A DNA stretch of 64,000 nucleotides from assembly GCA_031841125.1 (NCBI GenBank), contig CM063106.1:33600001-33664000 (forward strand), in the 5' to 3' direction. The stretch is from Acanthococcus lagerstroemiae. Its lineage: Eukaryota; Arthropoda; Insecta; Hemiptera; Eriococcidae. Below, one piece after another: positions 36,801-47,500 of this stretch; position 1 is the stretch's first letter; every line of letters starts with the position of its first letter. The notes under the pieces are model-generated. The model saw nothing but the letters and a program-made list of their open reading frames with translations. It did not search any database and was not told where the DNA came from. The translations under genes were made by a program, and so were the position numbers.

Positions 36801-36964
36801 TAAAAACTACATGATAAAGAGTGTTATAACATTCGATTTAGGGAGAACTCGAGCTGATAAACAGATAGGAAACTAACCGTACTGAATGGTTTCTTGATAT
36901 CTCGCTTCTTCATCATGTAGGCATTGTTATTCCGAGTGATCATCCAATAGAGATCGGCAGACAT
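33803..36964 (-). CDS. RpL28: Ribosomal protein L28 (eL28)
   Basis: Four coding exons (36878-36964, 36662-36790, 33970-34083, 33803-33892), all in phase 0, give 139 residues, the usual eL28 length. The protein begins [19 protein letters not shown] and includes [36 protein letters not shown] and a Lys-rich tail ending KKSE. eL28 is a 60S surface protein found in eukaryotes but not in yeast. An acceptor at 36971 shows an upstream noncoding exon, perhaps ending at a GTAAGT donor near 37448. The 2.6 kb intron between exons 2 and 3 hosts a snoRNA array, consistent with ribosomal protein genes often hosting snoRNAs, so the array would be made whenever the gene is transcribed. Confidence 0.95.
34201..34311. 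other. GC-rich structured insert in RpL28 intron
   Basis: A 111 bp block, far richer in G and C than its surroundings, flanked by near-identical 10-mers (ATCAGCAATA and ATCAGCAGTA) that look like a target duplication. On the minus strand it can form TACTC-GAAA-GGGTA and TGGCATG-CGTG-CATCGCCA hairpins. It lacks clear H and ACA boxes and pol III boxes. It could be a short SINE-like insert or a structured RNA. Confidence 0.4.
34490..34571 (-). ncRNA. Box C/D snoRNA, family 1 copy A
   Basis: On the minus strand: terminal stem GATTCC/GGAATC, C box ATGATGA (34558-34564), C' TGATGA (34525-34530) and D box CTGA (34497-34500). The conserved guide just upstream of D reads TCACCACCCACCA. The D'-side guide region is AT-rich and not conserved between copies, so only the D guide seems used. 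Confidence 0.85.
34821..34897 (-). ncRNA. Box C/D snoRNA, family 1 copy B
   Basis: Same guide and boxes as copy A (C 34886-34892, D 34826-34829). The terminal stem has changed to TTCG/CGAA with pairing kept, which is a compensatory pattern and argues for function. Confidence 0.82.
35086..35167 (-). ncRNA. Box C/D snoRNA, family 1 copy C
   Basis: C box 35154-35160, D box 35093-35096, terminal stem GATTC/GAATC. Guide identical to the other copies. The flanking intron sequence closely matches that of copies D and E. Confidence 0.85.
35374..35455 (-). ncRNA. Box C/D snoRNA, family 1 copy D
   Basis: C box 35442-35448, D box 35381-35384, terminal stem GATTCC/GGAATC. It lies in a 288 bp unit that is nearly identical to the unit of copy C, showing recent tandem duplication. 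Confidence 0.85.
35662..35740 (-). ncRNA. Box C/D snoRNA, family 1 copy E
   Basis: C box 35728-35734, D box 35668-35671, stem ATTCC/GGAAT. Guide unchanged. The C' region has an extra ATCATCAG-type change. Confidence 0.83.
35941..36018 (-). ncRNA. Box C/D snoRNA, family 1 copy F
   Basis: C box 36006-36012, D box 35946-35949, guide unchanged. The terminal stem is weaker than in the other copies, so processing may be less efficient. Confidence 0.75.
36223..36294 (-). ncRNA. Box C/D snoRNA, SNORD48-like copy 1
   Basis: Terminal stem AAGC/GCTT, C box ATGATGA (36283-36289), D box CTGA (36228-36231), D' box TTGA (36256-36259). The guide upstream of D' is complementary to AGATCTTGGTGGTA, which I recall as a universally conserved stretch of 28S rRNA. 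The five-nucleotide rule points at the C of GATC, which I match from memory to human Cm1868, the SNORD48 site. Confidence 0.75.
36487..36559 (-). ncRNA. Box C/D snoRNA, SNORD48-like copy 2
   Basis: Terminal stem AAGGC/GCCTT, C box 36548-36554, D box 36492-36495, canonical D' box CTGA (36519-36522). The guide complements AGATCTTGGTGGTAG and selects the same C as copy 1. This copy has the better D' box, so it is the more likely working guide. Confidence 0.8.
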
Positions 36965-37448
36965 CGTTGACCTACAAGAAGAAATATTGATATCCCACTA
37001 AATGTAGAGCATTACCGTACTATACTGGTGGTAATAGTTAAATTTAACATGGGATAGTGAGAAGAGGAACAACTGTCCCACGGCCACGTGAGGCTTGAAC
37101 TGATCCGTAATTCAAACGCGGCAAAACCAATCGATACAACATTATTAACAGAAGAAAGTTCATGCACACAAACCTGTTGTAAACGCAGATTCCAAAACTA
37201 AATAATCGGTACGCGGTTTTCACCTGAAAAATAGCCGCTAGAACAGATTCCGAAATCACGAATTTCCTCAAATTTCAGTACATTGTGGGGATCTAGATGA
37301 CAGCTCTGGTGATGTGTTTCAACAATTTGCCTTGATTCTTCGACCATTCAATTTTGGATTGCAGTCCAATCATTTTTTTTTCCTTCGGCATCCGTAATCA
37401 TCGAGAAACACTCATCGGTGGATTTTGTCATCAGTGTTACCACTTACC

Positions 37449-38562
37449 ATAATTATAAAAATAGATGATTTTTGATGCGCTGAGCGATCGCAGACGCGCA
37501 GGACGGAGCTTTGCTCAGGACGTCAGGAGATTGGAGAGATCCGGAGAGATCTGAGATCTGTATTCTGTATCAGTGCAGGGACAGCGGCGGATTTAGGAAT
37601 CTTGCGCCCACAAGCTTGTAGGAACCTAGGAACGTAGCGCCCCCCAACAAAAGTTGTCATTGTGCCCTTCAAAAAATTTTTAATTGTGATTTTCTAAATT
37701 TAATTACGTAGTAAATTACAGAGTATAGAGTACACAAAAACTGCATATAATATTATTTTCAGAAAAAACAAGATAAATTTTTGTAGGCTTATAATTTTTT
37801 ACTGTGTAGGTACAATCTTACATTGTTTTTTTCGGCTTTTCATTTGCGCAAATTCGTCGATAACATCATCGAAAGTAAGATATACTAGTTGCCTCAATGC
37901 ATAGAGTTCCCAAAGAGGCGCGTACAGCGTACCGATTTAAGCCGAGCGAGACCGACGCTGTATGAAGCATGTAATTGCGAAAAACTTGAACATTATTATT
38001 AATTTTTTCATTCTGCAATTGATAAACATGCTGTATATTATTTTAGTTTATACTTTTCAGTGAGTAAAATCAAATCGCATTCAAAAATTATTTCAAATAT
38101 TTTTCCCAAAAATTTGAGGCAAATTTTCGCGCCCCCAAAATTTCGCGCCCTATCCGCGGCTGGTGCAGGAAGTATAGAAATTAGAAACACAAAACCACTG
38201 ACTGATTTTGTGGCTTGTGTTTGTTGTATTGTTAGGTTGTCAACAATGATAGCTTATCAGTTTTGAAGCTCGGCGGAGCAATCAATGGGTGATGTCGACC
38301 ATCTGTGTTCCCCAGTTTTTAACTTCTATAAAATAAAAATTTAATTGAATCTACTGTCTACTCAGTATTTTGTGTTTTGCTGTGTAAAGCTGCGGTATTT
38401 TCATTATTGATTCATTCAAATGTGCTGGGTGAAACAACCGCAATCACACCTGAGTGTCTCTGTATTATGTTCCCATTGAGATTGAAAAGATCAGCCAGTT
38501 TTAGTTTTCCTGCTTGGCGTTATACGTTATCCACGTTTACTAGTTCAGCTTACGAAACAAAT
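37449..38562. other. RpL28 / BolA head-to-head intergenic region
   Basis: Should contain the promoters of minus-strand RpL28 and plus-strand BolA. Half of it is a 581 bp hAT-like element (listed separately). A GA-rich stretch (GGAGAGATCCGGAGAGATC) lies near 37530. No further gene is seen. Confidence 0.5.
37582..38162. mobile_element. hAT-like non-autonomous element
   Basis: Ends CAGCGGCGGATTTAGG and its imperfect complement (CCTATCCGCGGCTG), with GCGCCC blocks just inside both ends. Flanks share GTGCAGG(G)A, an 8-bp-like duplication. Non-coding. Confidence 0.65.
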
Positions 38563-41500
38563 ATGTCTATTACTGCAGATTCGTTGAAGGACAAGCTTAG
38601 TAAAAACTTGAATATTGATCATTTGGTAAGTGTTCAACTTTTAATCCGTTACTGTTAATTCTGTACCTGTATTGATGCAACGACGGTGTGTAGCCCTTCA
38701 TATTTGCTAGCGAATCATGCCCACTATTCTATATCTTGTTAATGAACTGAATTGCGAAGTTTTGGATTATTTCTGTGATTGTCTTGACAAGCGTTATTCT
38801 TTCCTCTGCTTGGTTGGATTTGTTAGTTTTTGAACTTCGTATGTTCGATTTACTGATATTTCGCCGGTATAATTTTGTTTTCAGAGTTGATTCTTTATCA
38901 GTCGTATTTCGACATAGTCATTTCAACTGTTTCTTCTCATAGTCCATTAACATGCCGGAGTTAAACTCACAGAATTACGTTTCGGGCTCAGACTATTTCA
39001 TTTTCTTACTGGCTGTACTCATGCGGTGGTGCGTCTCATTGCACTCGTATTCCGGCGAAAAGACTCCTCCTATGTTCGGTGATTATGAAGCACAACGTCA
39101 CTGGATGGAAATCACATACAATATCCCTGTTCAAGATTGGTACAAAAACACCAGGGACAACAATTTAACTTATTGGGGCTTAGATTATCCTCCGCTAACG
39201 GCCTATCACAGTTATCTTTGCGGATTTTTCGGATCAATTATAGTCCCGGAATCCATAGAGTTACATTTATCTAAAGGATATGAGAGTTATTATCATAAAC
39301 TGTTCATGAGATGTTCTGTTTTAATCGTCGATCTGTTAATTTATATTCCAGCCGTATATTTATATTTTAAAATTCATTGTAGAAACAAGGAGCAGTTCTC
39401 TTCCAACAGTGGTATCTTTTTAACGTTATTGTATCCTGGATTGATATTGATCGACTATGGTCATTTTCAGTTCAATTGTGTGTCCCTGGGTTTTTTCGTC
39501 GCTTCCGTAGCTTTCATAAGTTCTCAGAACTTCTATATCGCTACTGTATTGTTTTGTCTAGCCGTGAATTACAAACAAATGGAGTTTTATCATTCGCTCC
39601 CATTTTTCTTTTTCTTTCTCGGAAAATGTTTCCTGTTCATCAGGGATCGTATGTTCGTATCGGGGTTTAAATTCATCATTCCGATTGCAGTCATCGTATT
39701 GTTAACTTTTTTCGCCGTATGGTATCCATTTTTAACGTCCTTGTCCGATGCCCAACAAGTCTTACATCGAATTTTTCCTGTTTCCAGAGGTCTGTATGAA
39801 GACAAAGTAGCCACATTTTGGTGTGTCTTTAATATAATTTATAAAGTACATGGCCGCGTAGAAAACGATATCATGTTACAGGTTTGTTTGCTGGTTACGT
39901 TGGTCTCGATTCTGCCATCCATTATTAATTTAACCCTGAATCCGATTTTGAAAAAGTTCAAATTGTCTCTGATTGTCTGCTCATTTTGTTTTTTCTTATT
40001 TTCGTATCACGTTCACGAGAAAAGCATACTGCTGGTGGCGATTCCAGTTGCCTTGGATTTCCCGCGACACCCGGTTGCATCTGCTTGGTTTCTTCTGATC
40101 TCTACCTTCAGCATGGTGCCGTTGATTATTAAAGATGGTTTGTTTTTGCCATACCTGTCATTATTCGTTTTCTATTATTTGTGCTGCGTATTCTGTTCTC
40201 AAAACTTGAATACTCGTTGCTTTTCCGTGTTCACGGATTTTAAAAATGTTTGGAATATTGTGATTAATTTATCTCTCGTAGGTTGTTTAGTACTATCTTT
40301 TGTTTCGAGATTCTGCCCACCGCCAGACCGATTTCCTTTTCTGTGGCCTCTGTTGGTTTCTTGCTATTCTTTCATTCACTTTTTCGGCTTCTTGGTGTAC
40401 TATTATTATGTACAGTGTGGATTCAGGTTCGTAAAATGGAAAGGAGATTGATATTCCGACGAATATTTGTGAATGTGAAAGGATCATTGTTACAAATGTC
40501 AGTGTCGAGGAACCTTTGATTCCTGTTTTATGTTGTCAAACCTGCGAAAAAACGGAATTTGGCCGTTGGCTGATGCAAAATTTCGATTAACAATTATTAA
40601 GCAAAACATGATGCTGGACTGTTGTGATCAATTTTAGAACTGTGTGGTGTTCAGAGCTTTAAAGTTTGGGAACATTTCTTCATCCAGTTCGATAATTTTG
40701 TCCCAGTTTGTACTGATATATTTACATTTTGATTTCGATCCATTAGAAATGCGAAATAAACGTGAGGCCTTACAATTGCCTGGCCGCGAAATTTGCTAAA
40801 TAGCAATCAAATTTTCATTATATTCGATATTTTGTGCTGGTTGCCTATTTGTACATCATGTCAGGAAACAGTTACTAGTTAAACGATGGATGAGATCAAA
40901 TGTGTTTCCTCTATTCTCCAGTTTGGTTTGTAACAGCCGTAGCCGATTACAGAAATGGTTCGTTATTCGATTCAGTAGTTCTTGGGGCGAGGGTGTTAGT
41001 AGAGTATAATTTATTAGTTCTTTGATTTTCGAGGTCAGTCATGCTGAATTACTTGGCTTAGTGTCCTATAAGTGGGTATAAAAAATGAATGACGTTAAAG
41101 AGCTATGATTTATTGTAATGAGATGTTCTGGCTAATTATAGACCTTCATGATGTGTGTGTTTCAAGTTAGTATGTACATTTGTACATGCAAAGTTACGGA
41201 GCATAGTACTGTAATGGATCATTCAGTTCCTGTCCAAATACAAGTACAACGAAGATTTGGTACTCAGTGCATTTGAGTGGGAAGCAACAGTTTTGTCGTG
41301 AATTTTTTTCTGTTTTGGAAAAAGTTGTGGTAACACTGAATTTGTTTCTGAGGTTGCCGATGAAATGCGGTCTTATTGCTCTCTCTTTCATGTGTATCTA
41401 AAAAACTTGATTTTGGTCACTAGAAATGTTTCTCGTTTCACGTTACCAGTACAGTGGTTTGCGTTAGAATGTGAAGAACAGATGTTATCCCTTTTAAAGC

Positions 41501-44500
41501 ACTGTGTGTACCTACCTTACTCTTGTAGATGATCCACTCTGGTGCTCAATGCTTCGTATCCAACTCTAACAGTCAATCAATTACTATCCACTAGACAAAT
41601 TATAAGCATAGCTCACTTCAAAAGACTACCTGAATCCGATACTATTATATTTTTTCAGTCTCTCAAAGAACTAGGCGTATAGGTATACCCCTTCCCTCTA
41701 CGCGAAAAAATATTTATTTCCATTTTTTTGATTTTTTTTTTATGTATACATTTTGGTCAGCAATTTTTTTTAAACATTGAAACCACATCCTACCCGGTAA
41801 CTGCTATATAGATAGCTACACGCCTACCTAGAACGATCTTAAAGAAACAATTTAGCTCCAAGAAAACATCTTATCAATTACAAACCACTTTGGATACTGG
41901 GACGAAGATTAGACTTATTGAACCCCTCCAAGACTTTTCTGTTACTTTTATTATTTGTTGCAAGGCTGTTGATTTTTTCGATTTGGTTCAACTCTATAAC
42001 CATGAACATACCATAATTTGAAAACACGAAGTAAGCAGGTGAATGCAAAGCAGTTGACATCTGTTGGCAGAACGAGCAAACTAAGTTATGGCATAAAAAA
42101 TCAGCCGCTTGTGTTGGGGTTTAAACCTCGCCTAGGTAGCGCTACGATAGGCAAACGTTTTGTGGGTATTGTTATCAGTTTGGGGTGATCTGATCACCCT
42201 AAAATGATAAGAGTACAATGAACATACTGGACAGTGCTGCCAACACATGCAACTTAGGTTTAAATCCCAATAAGAAATGTACAAGTGATGATTCTGTTCA
42301 AAATTCTTTAAAATTTTGTCTTTTTGAAGATACATGTTAGTTGAAACCAGTTTTGGGCATCATGATCTACAAAAAATACCAATGGTGCTTTGAAAAGAAT
42401 CTGTGTTATATCCGATAAACAAGAGTAATCTTGAATCCCCTTAAATTAGAAATGTCTGGTTCTCATGTCTTCATAAATGTTTGTCTGTTCGTGTGAATGT
42501 CTGGGTTTGCAACACTCGTAATGAGTGGTTCAACTCCCAATAGGCGTGTTGTATCCAAAACCGGTGCAAACGAAATTTGGTGGGACATGCGACGGGCAAA
42601 AATGCCGTCAGAAACTTACAAACGTTCAGTTGACATCAGATTTGGGGGGAAAAGTTGTAAAAAATGGAAGACTTTTTTGTTTTAAACATTTTTTTAAAGT
42701 TTCATTTGTTTAAAACACGTGTTTTCTCGATTTGAACAACAGTGTTTTAAACACGAAAAAGCACGTGTTAAACGTGTTCAAAAATTTTATGGCCGTTTTC
42801 ATAGTTTGAATTTTAAAATGATTTTGTGCTTAAAACTTGCTTTTTTCTTGATTTAAAAAAAAAAAAAGAAAAAAAAAAGTTTTAAACAGAACAAAAAAAC
42901 AGTGTCTTAAACAAAACAAAAAAGTTTTAAATAAACGTTCTTTTAAACTTTTATTTGAAGTTCAACTCTCGTAGACATGAAAAAACAGAAGGAAGAGAAA
43001 AAAAGTTAACAATCTTCTGCGTTTTCAATTTTACTGACAGATTTAAGAAAAGTCTTTGAAATTTATTGAGAGGAGGTGCTTCTTATTCGCCCCGACTCTC
43101 GTATGAGATTGATCATTATTATCGTTGGTGAATGTGGCAAAGCGATTGATGTGGAATTTACATTTCACTACGTGAACCTAAGTTTACCTTTTCTTATTAT
43201 TCTATTCCGAGATGATTTCATAGAGAAAAATTTATTGCTCTAATGATAAAATGCAATTAAATTATGTGTATATGTTAATTGTACCCATGGACCAAGTCAG
43301 TGTACTCTTCTTCCGGAATTTCCTTTATTTGATGAGATCAGATTTGCTTTCACGTTAAACTAAGGATATGTAGTTAACATATATGGGTACAATCGATCCG
43401 CCAGTTTGTTTAAAAAAAAAAATCATTTTCCCAGTTTCCTGGAAAATTACTCAGTTTTGCAACTTTGGATTGGATTTTTCATTCTACATGAAAATTAACA
43501 CTAAATGCATCATAAAAAATAATGTAATTCAACGACCCGAACATTTCAAATTTCCTTCTATTCTGTATTTTCAACTTGGTGTACTTATATAGAAAATGAC
43601 GAAAATTAATAATCAGAATTGATAAATAAGGAGTTCCACGTGCTAATGAAGTTGGAACGCAGAATTCAAGTTTTTCACCAAAGATTAAAAAAAATAATTG
43701 TTTTCTTTAAACAAAATGGCGGATCGATTGCACCCACTAGTGAAATTAATTATATTCATTGATCTCATTCATTGATCTTCCATTCAATTACTCACACTGG
43801 CGTGTAAATAATTCTTTGTGATATCTTCACTGATATTGTGATGTACGTGCAAATAAATTGTTCTTTTAATAGCTGTTTTTGATTGAGAAAATTAAAGATT
43901 ATGAATGAGGTTCAAAATTATAATGTGGTTTCATGAGTTCAAAATTAGAAAATTTTCAATAAAAAATTCAATGAGAGACTTGATGTTAAAAAAAAAAATT
44001 GTATGAGAGGATCTAGAAGGGTCAAGGACATTGGTACCGTTCGCTATTCAGTATCATCGCATTTTCTTTCAGTGTTTGTAACTGGTTTTGTACTATACGT
44101 TGCCGCTTTTAGTAAAGTGTTAGTGAACACGCTGGAAGTTGGTTGTTGTCGCGTTTCTTTTATTTATTGTACCTACAATAATATTTCACTTTCTCCAGAA
44201 GTTTCGAGCGGTACTTAACGAATAATTATAAATTTTGATCAGGTAATCTTCCCTCTTGTTTTTACTGCTTAGTTACCTAGATGTCTACCTACCATTTGAG
44301 GGCGCTCAAATTTATTATTTTTTGCCAACTTTTATTCATTTTTATTACTCCCTTATTCTTGCAAAACGCCATTCGAATGTTCATGGTTGTGTTCCTTTAA
44401 AATTATTTATTCATTTCAAAATCAATTTCATGCAAACCGGTATCATCTTATCTTCCACCAGCTATCCCGAGCATGATAAGAATAAATTTTCTTTGAGGTT

Positions 44501-47500
44501 TTCGACTTATTTGATCATACATTCTCCTTTTCGCTGAATTACATTGGCAAGTTGAAAGGTCCTGAGTGATTGCTTTCAATCATTTTCAGCCTCATTAATA
44601 CCTTAACATTTTCATCCCTATTCTCTCGGTCTATGAATGCGTTAATTTTGTGTAACTAAAGAATAGAGATATTCGGTCAGAAAATTGAATGTGAATAAAA
44701 ATGGAGTAACTGCATCAACTTTTAATCAGTTCTTGTTTCATTTCAACATGAAGAAAGATAAATACATTAGAAGGGTGGTGAAATAACCTTGTGTAATCAG
44801 CGAAGGCAAACTCCGACAGATAAACCCTGTTGAAAGCTATGAAAAACCACAACAGTATGGGTAACTAGAGGTGTAGAGGGTTACCAGTTACCCATGTAGC
44901 TCTGTATAGTTACCCGTCAGTTACTCTCGGAAACCGTTCAGTTACCCAGGTAATCAAATGGTTACAAAAGGTAACTTTTCCGCGGGTAACTGGCGGGTTT
45001 TTGCGCATCAGGATACTCATGAGCAGGGTTGTGCCGTAAATTTAAATAAGTCTATTTACGGTAGAATCATGTGCTGAATACCGTAGAATAACTTGTGTAC
45101 AATAATAAAGTTTTTTTACATTATTTTACATATGCATAATAATGATACTAGCGTAGAATAACCCGAATTTCAGATTTTCAGTCAAGCACCACATTGTACA
45201 ATTGTATCTTGTAACCAGTGGCGTAGCTAGGGGTTTCCTAAAGGGGGGCCATAGTAAAGTTTTCGAGGGAGAAAAAGTCGAAAATTGGGGTATTTTTTAA
45301 AAATGCCAATATTGCAGGACTTTGTAAAAATATTTGAGGGGGAGGCATGCGCCCCCTGTGCCCCCCACCCGACGCTACGCCACTGATTGTAATCATTGTT
45401 ATCAGTTCTTATTAGTATCGATTTTACATTATTCTACATCACTAAGTATTTTTACATTATTTTGCAGTTTACACCATTATTCTGCATTATTCTACATGTA
45501 ATGTGTAAAATAGTTATTTTACGCGCAGAGGAACAACCCTGCTCATAAGTGAGAGGAGAGGTTCGGGATTAGCTTGATGGTGATTTACATGCGATTCGGC
45601 CACATGTCGCGGACATACATTTAGCATTTAAAAGTTTGTCCGCGACATTTCGCCGACTCGAATGTAAATCCATCGCGAGTGGGCATATAAGGAAGCTCGC
45701 TCGCATGCCCGCTAATGGGTTCCAAGTTACCCGGCTATTCCAAGATACCCCGTTTGACGTTGCCTATTTGAAATAACTCATTCCTTATTCTGTTTCTGAT
45801 AGATGTAAAAACTGTGAAGAAGATAAGAATAAGTGATGGAAAACTAAGTAAATGGTTACATGTAGTTTCAGTTCCTGATGGTCGAATATTTTCAGATTTG
45901 GAAACTTTGGGGGGGGGGGGGGGCGAGAACAGCAGTTTTGAAAACTTAATTTTCCCTTGGTTTTACAAGAGAATGCACTTATTCGAAATAGCTCATTCCT
46001 TTTTCTGTTTCGTTCTATCTTGTGACCACTTTGAAAATTGATACAACGTAAAAATTGCGAAAGAGGTAGGAATAAGTAATGAAAAATTAAGTAAATTGTT
46101 ACATGATTCTATACATAAGTAAATTTTTAATCTTAATGGTTGAATATTTTCAGGTTTGGAAACTTTAGGGGGGAAGGGGGGGGGGTCAAGAAGAGTAGTC
46201 CTTACTGTTTTCTTGATTTAACAAGAGAATGTACTTATTTAAATTAAAAATAGCATGCATTTCGATTGTAAATGTTATTATTTTCAATGGGAAATTGATG
46301 TAGCTTACTGAGGAAATATAAAAGTCAATGAACAAACTTTAAAGTTATCGTGTGCAATTTTTTTTTTTTGAAAAGTTTTCAAATTTACTTTCATTTTTTC
46401 AAGGTATTTTTCCTGTTTCACTTCAACAACTACTTTTTAACAAAACAAAACAAAAAACGCAAATGCATAATAAAAGCTCGGGTGGTAACCATATTGAATT
46501 GATACTGCCCTGTGTGTACTTATTTAGGCTAGCCTCGTTAGGACTGTGCAGTGTTTGAAAGCGACTTGGAAATTGAAGAAGATCAACATTTCCTCAGTGC
46601 ATATGTAACATGTTGTGTATTTGTGCACTTATGACTGTACTTATTGATTATTAGAACCGATTTATTTGTGAAGTTTTTCTTATGTTTCAGGATATCATCG
46701 ACGAATCAAACTGTAATTGTGGCTTAAAGTTTAATGTTTTAATAGTTTCTGATGATTTTAAAGGCAAGTCCTTGATACAGCGACATAGGTACGTTTATTT
46801 GTTATTATTTTATTGGTTATCTATCTGTACCGTATTTTGTCCATGTACACAATAAAATCTTGATTATCCGCCATCGATTCATCTTCCCTCCGGATTATCC
46901 ACCCGCCCTCCTGGGGTCCGCTCAACCGAAGACGGGTAATCCAAATTCTTACTTAAGATCACGACTTGCATCCACTGCATTCACTTACAGGGGTCAATAT
47001 GTCGCCGTACGTGTCCGTAATTATTCAGTACTTGAGTATGTAGTCCCTTTGTCAGCATGGACGGATTGTTGATTATGTCTTTATGTCTTATGTGTTTTGT
47101 TTTGACTTTTTGCCGTACATTTTATGTTGATGCTATCTTCTGATACGACGGAGAACCCAATGCGCAATCAGTTGCCCAGTTACTCGCGGAAAAAATACCC
47201 ATTTGTTAACCTCCGATTACCCTTATTCCTTTTTAGTTACCTGGGTAACTGGCGGGATGCTACGCAATTAGTTACCTTCCAGTTACCCGCGGGAGAAAAG
47301 TTACCCATTTGTTACCTTCGGTTACCCTCAGATTACCCTTGTTCCCCTTTAGTTACCCGGGTAACTGGTGGGATTTTGCGCATTGGGAAGGAGAGGTCAG
47401 GTTTTTAATATGATGCTCTCATTATGTCCTCAGCTGATTAAGGTAAAGATATAAGATATAATGGTATAATAAATGCATATAATAAGACATAATTATGTAA

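Larger units (their letters stand above)
40761..46690. other. Remainder of BolA intron 1
   Basis: About 5.9 kb without a supported gene. It holds a GTTACC-family unit, a hAT-like element with a nested MITE, a foldback unit and a tandem duplication (listed separately). Between 42690 and 42960 the DNA is a run of TTTAAAC-type palindromes and A/T tracts with alternating CACGTG. Frames at 44003-44537 show no domain. Confidence 0.5.

Noticed and set aside
44003..44537. Plus-strand frames of 71 and 93 codons in BolA intron 1
   Set aside because: No recognisable domain or splice support; AT-rich intronic sequence.
46856..47080. Pogo-like element suggested by GATTATCCGCC and CGGATTATCC motifs
   Set aside because: I could not find a matching right end or flanking duplication.
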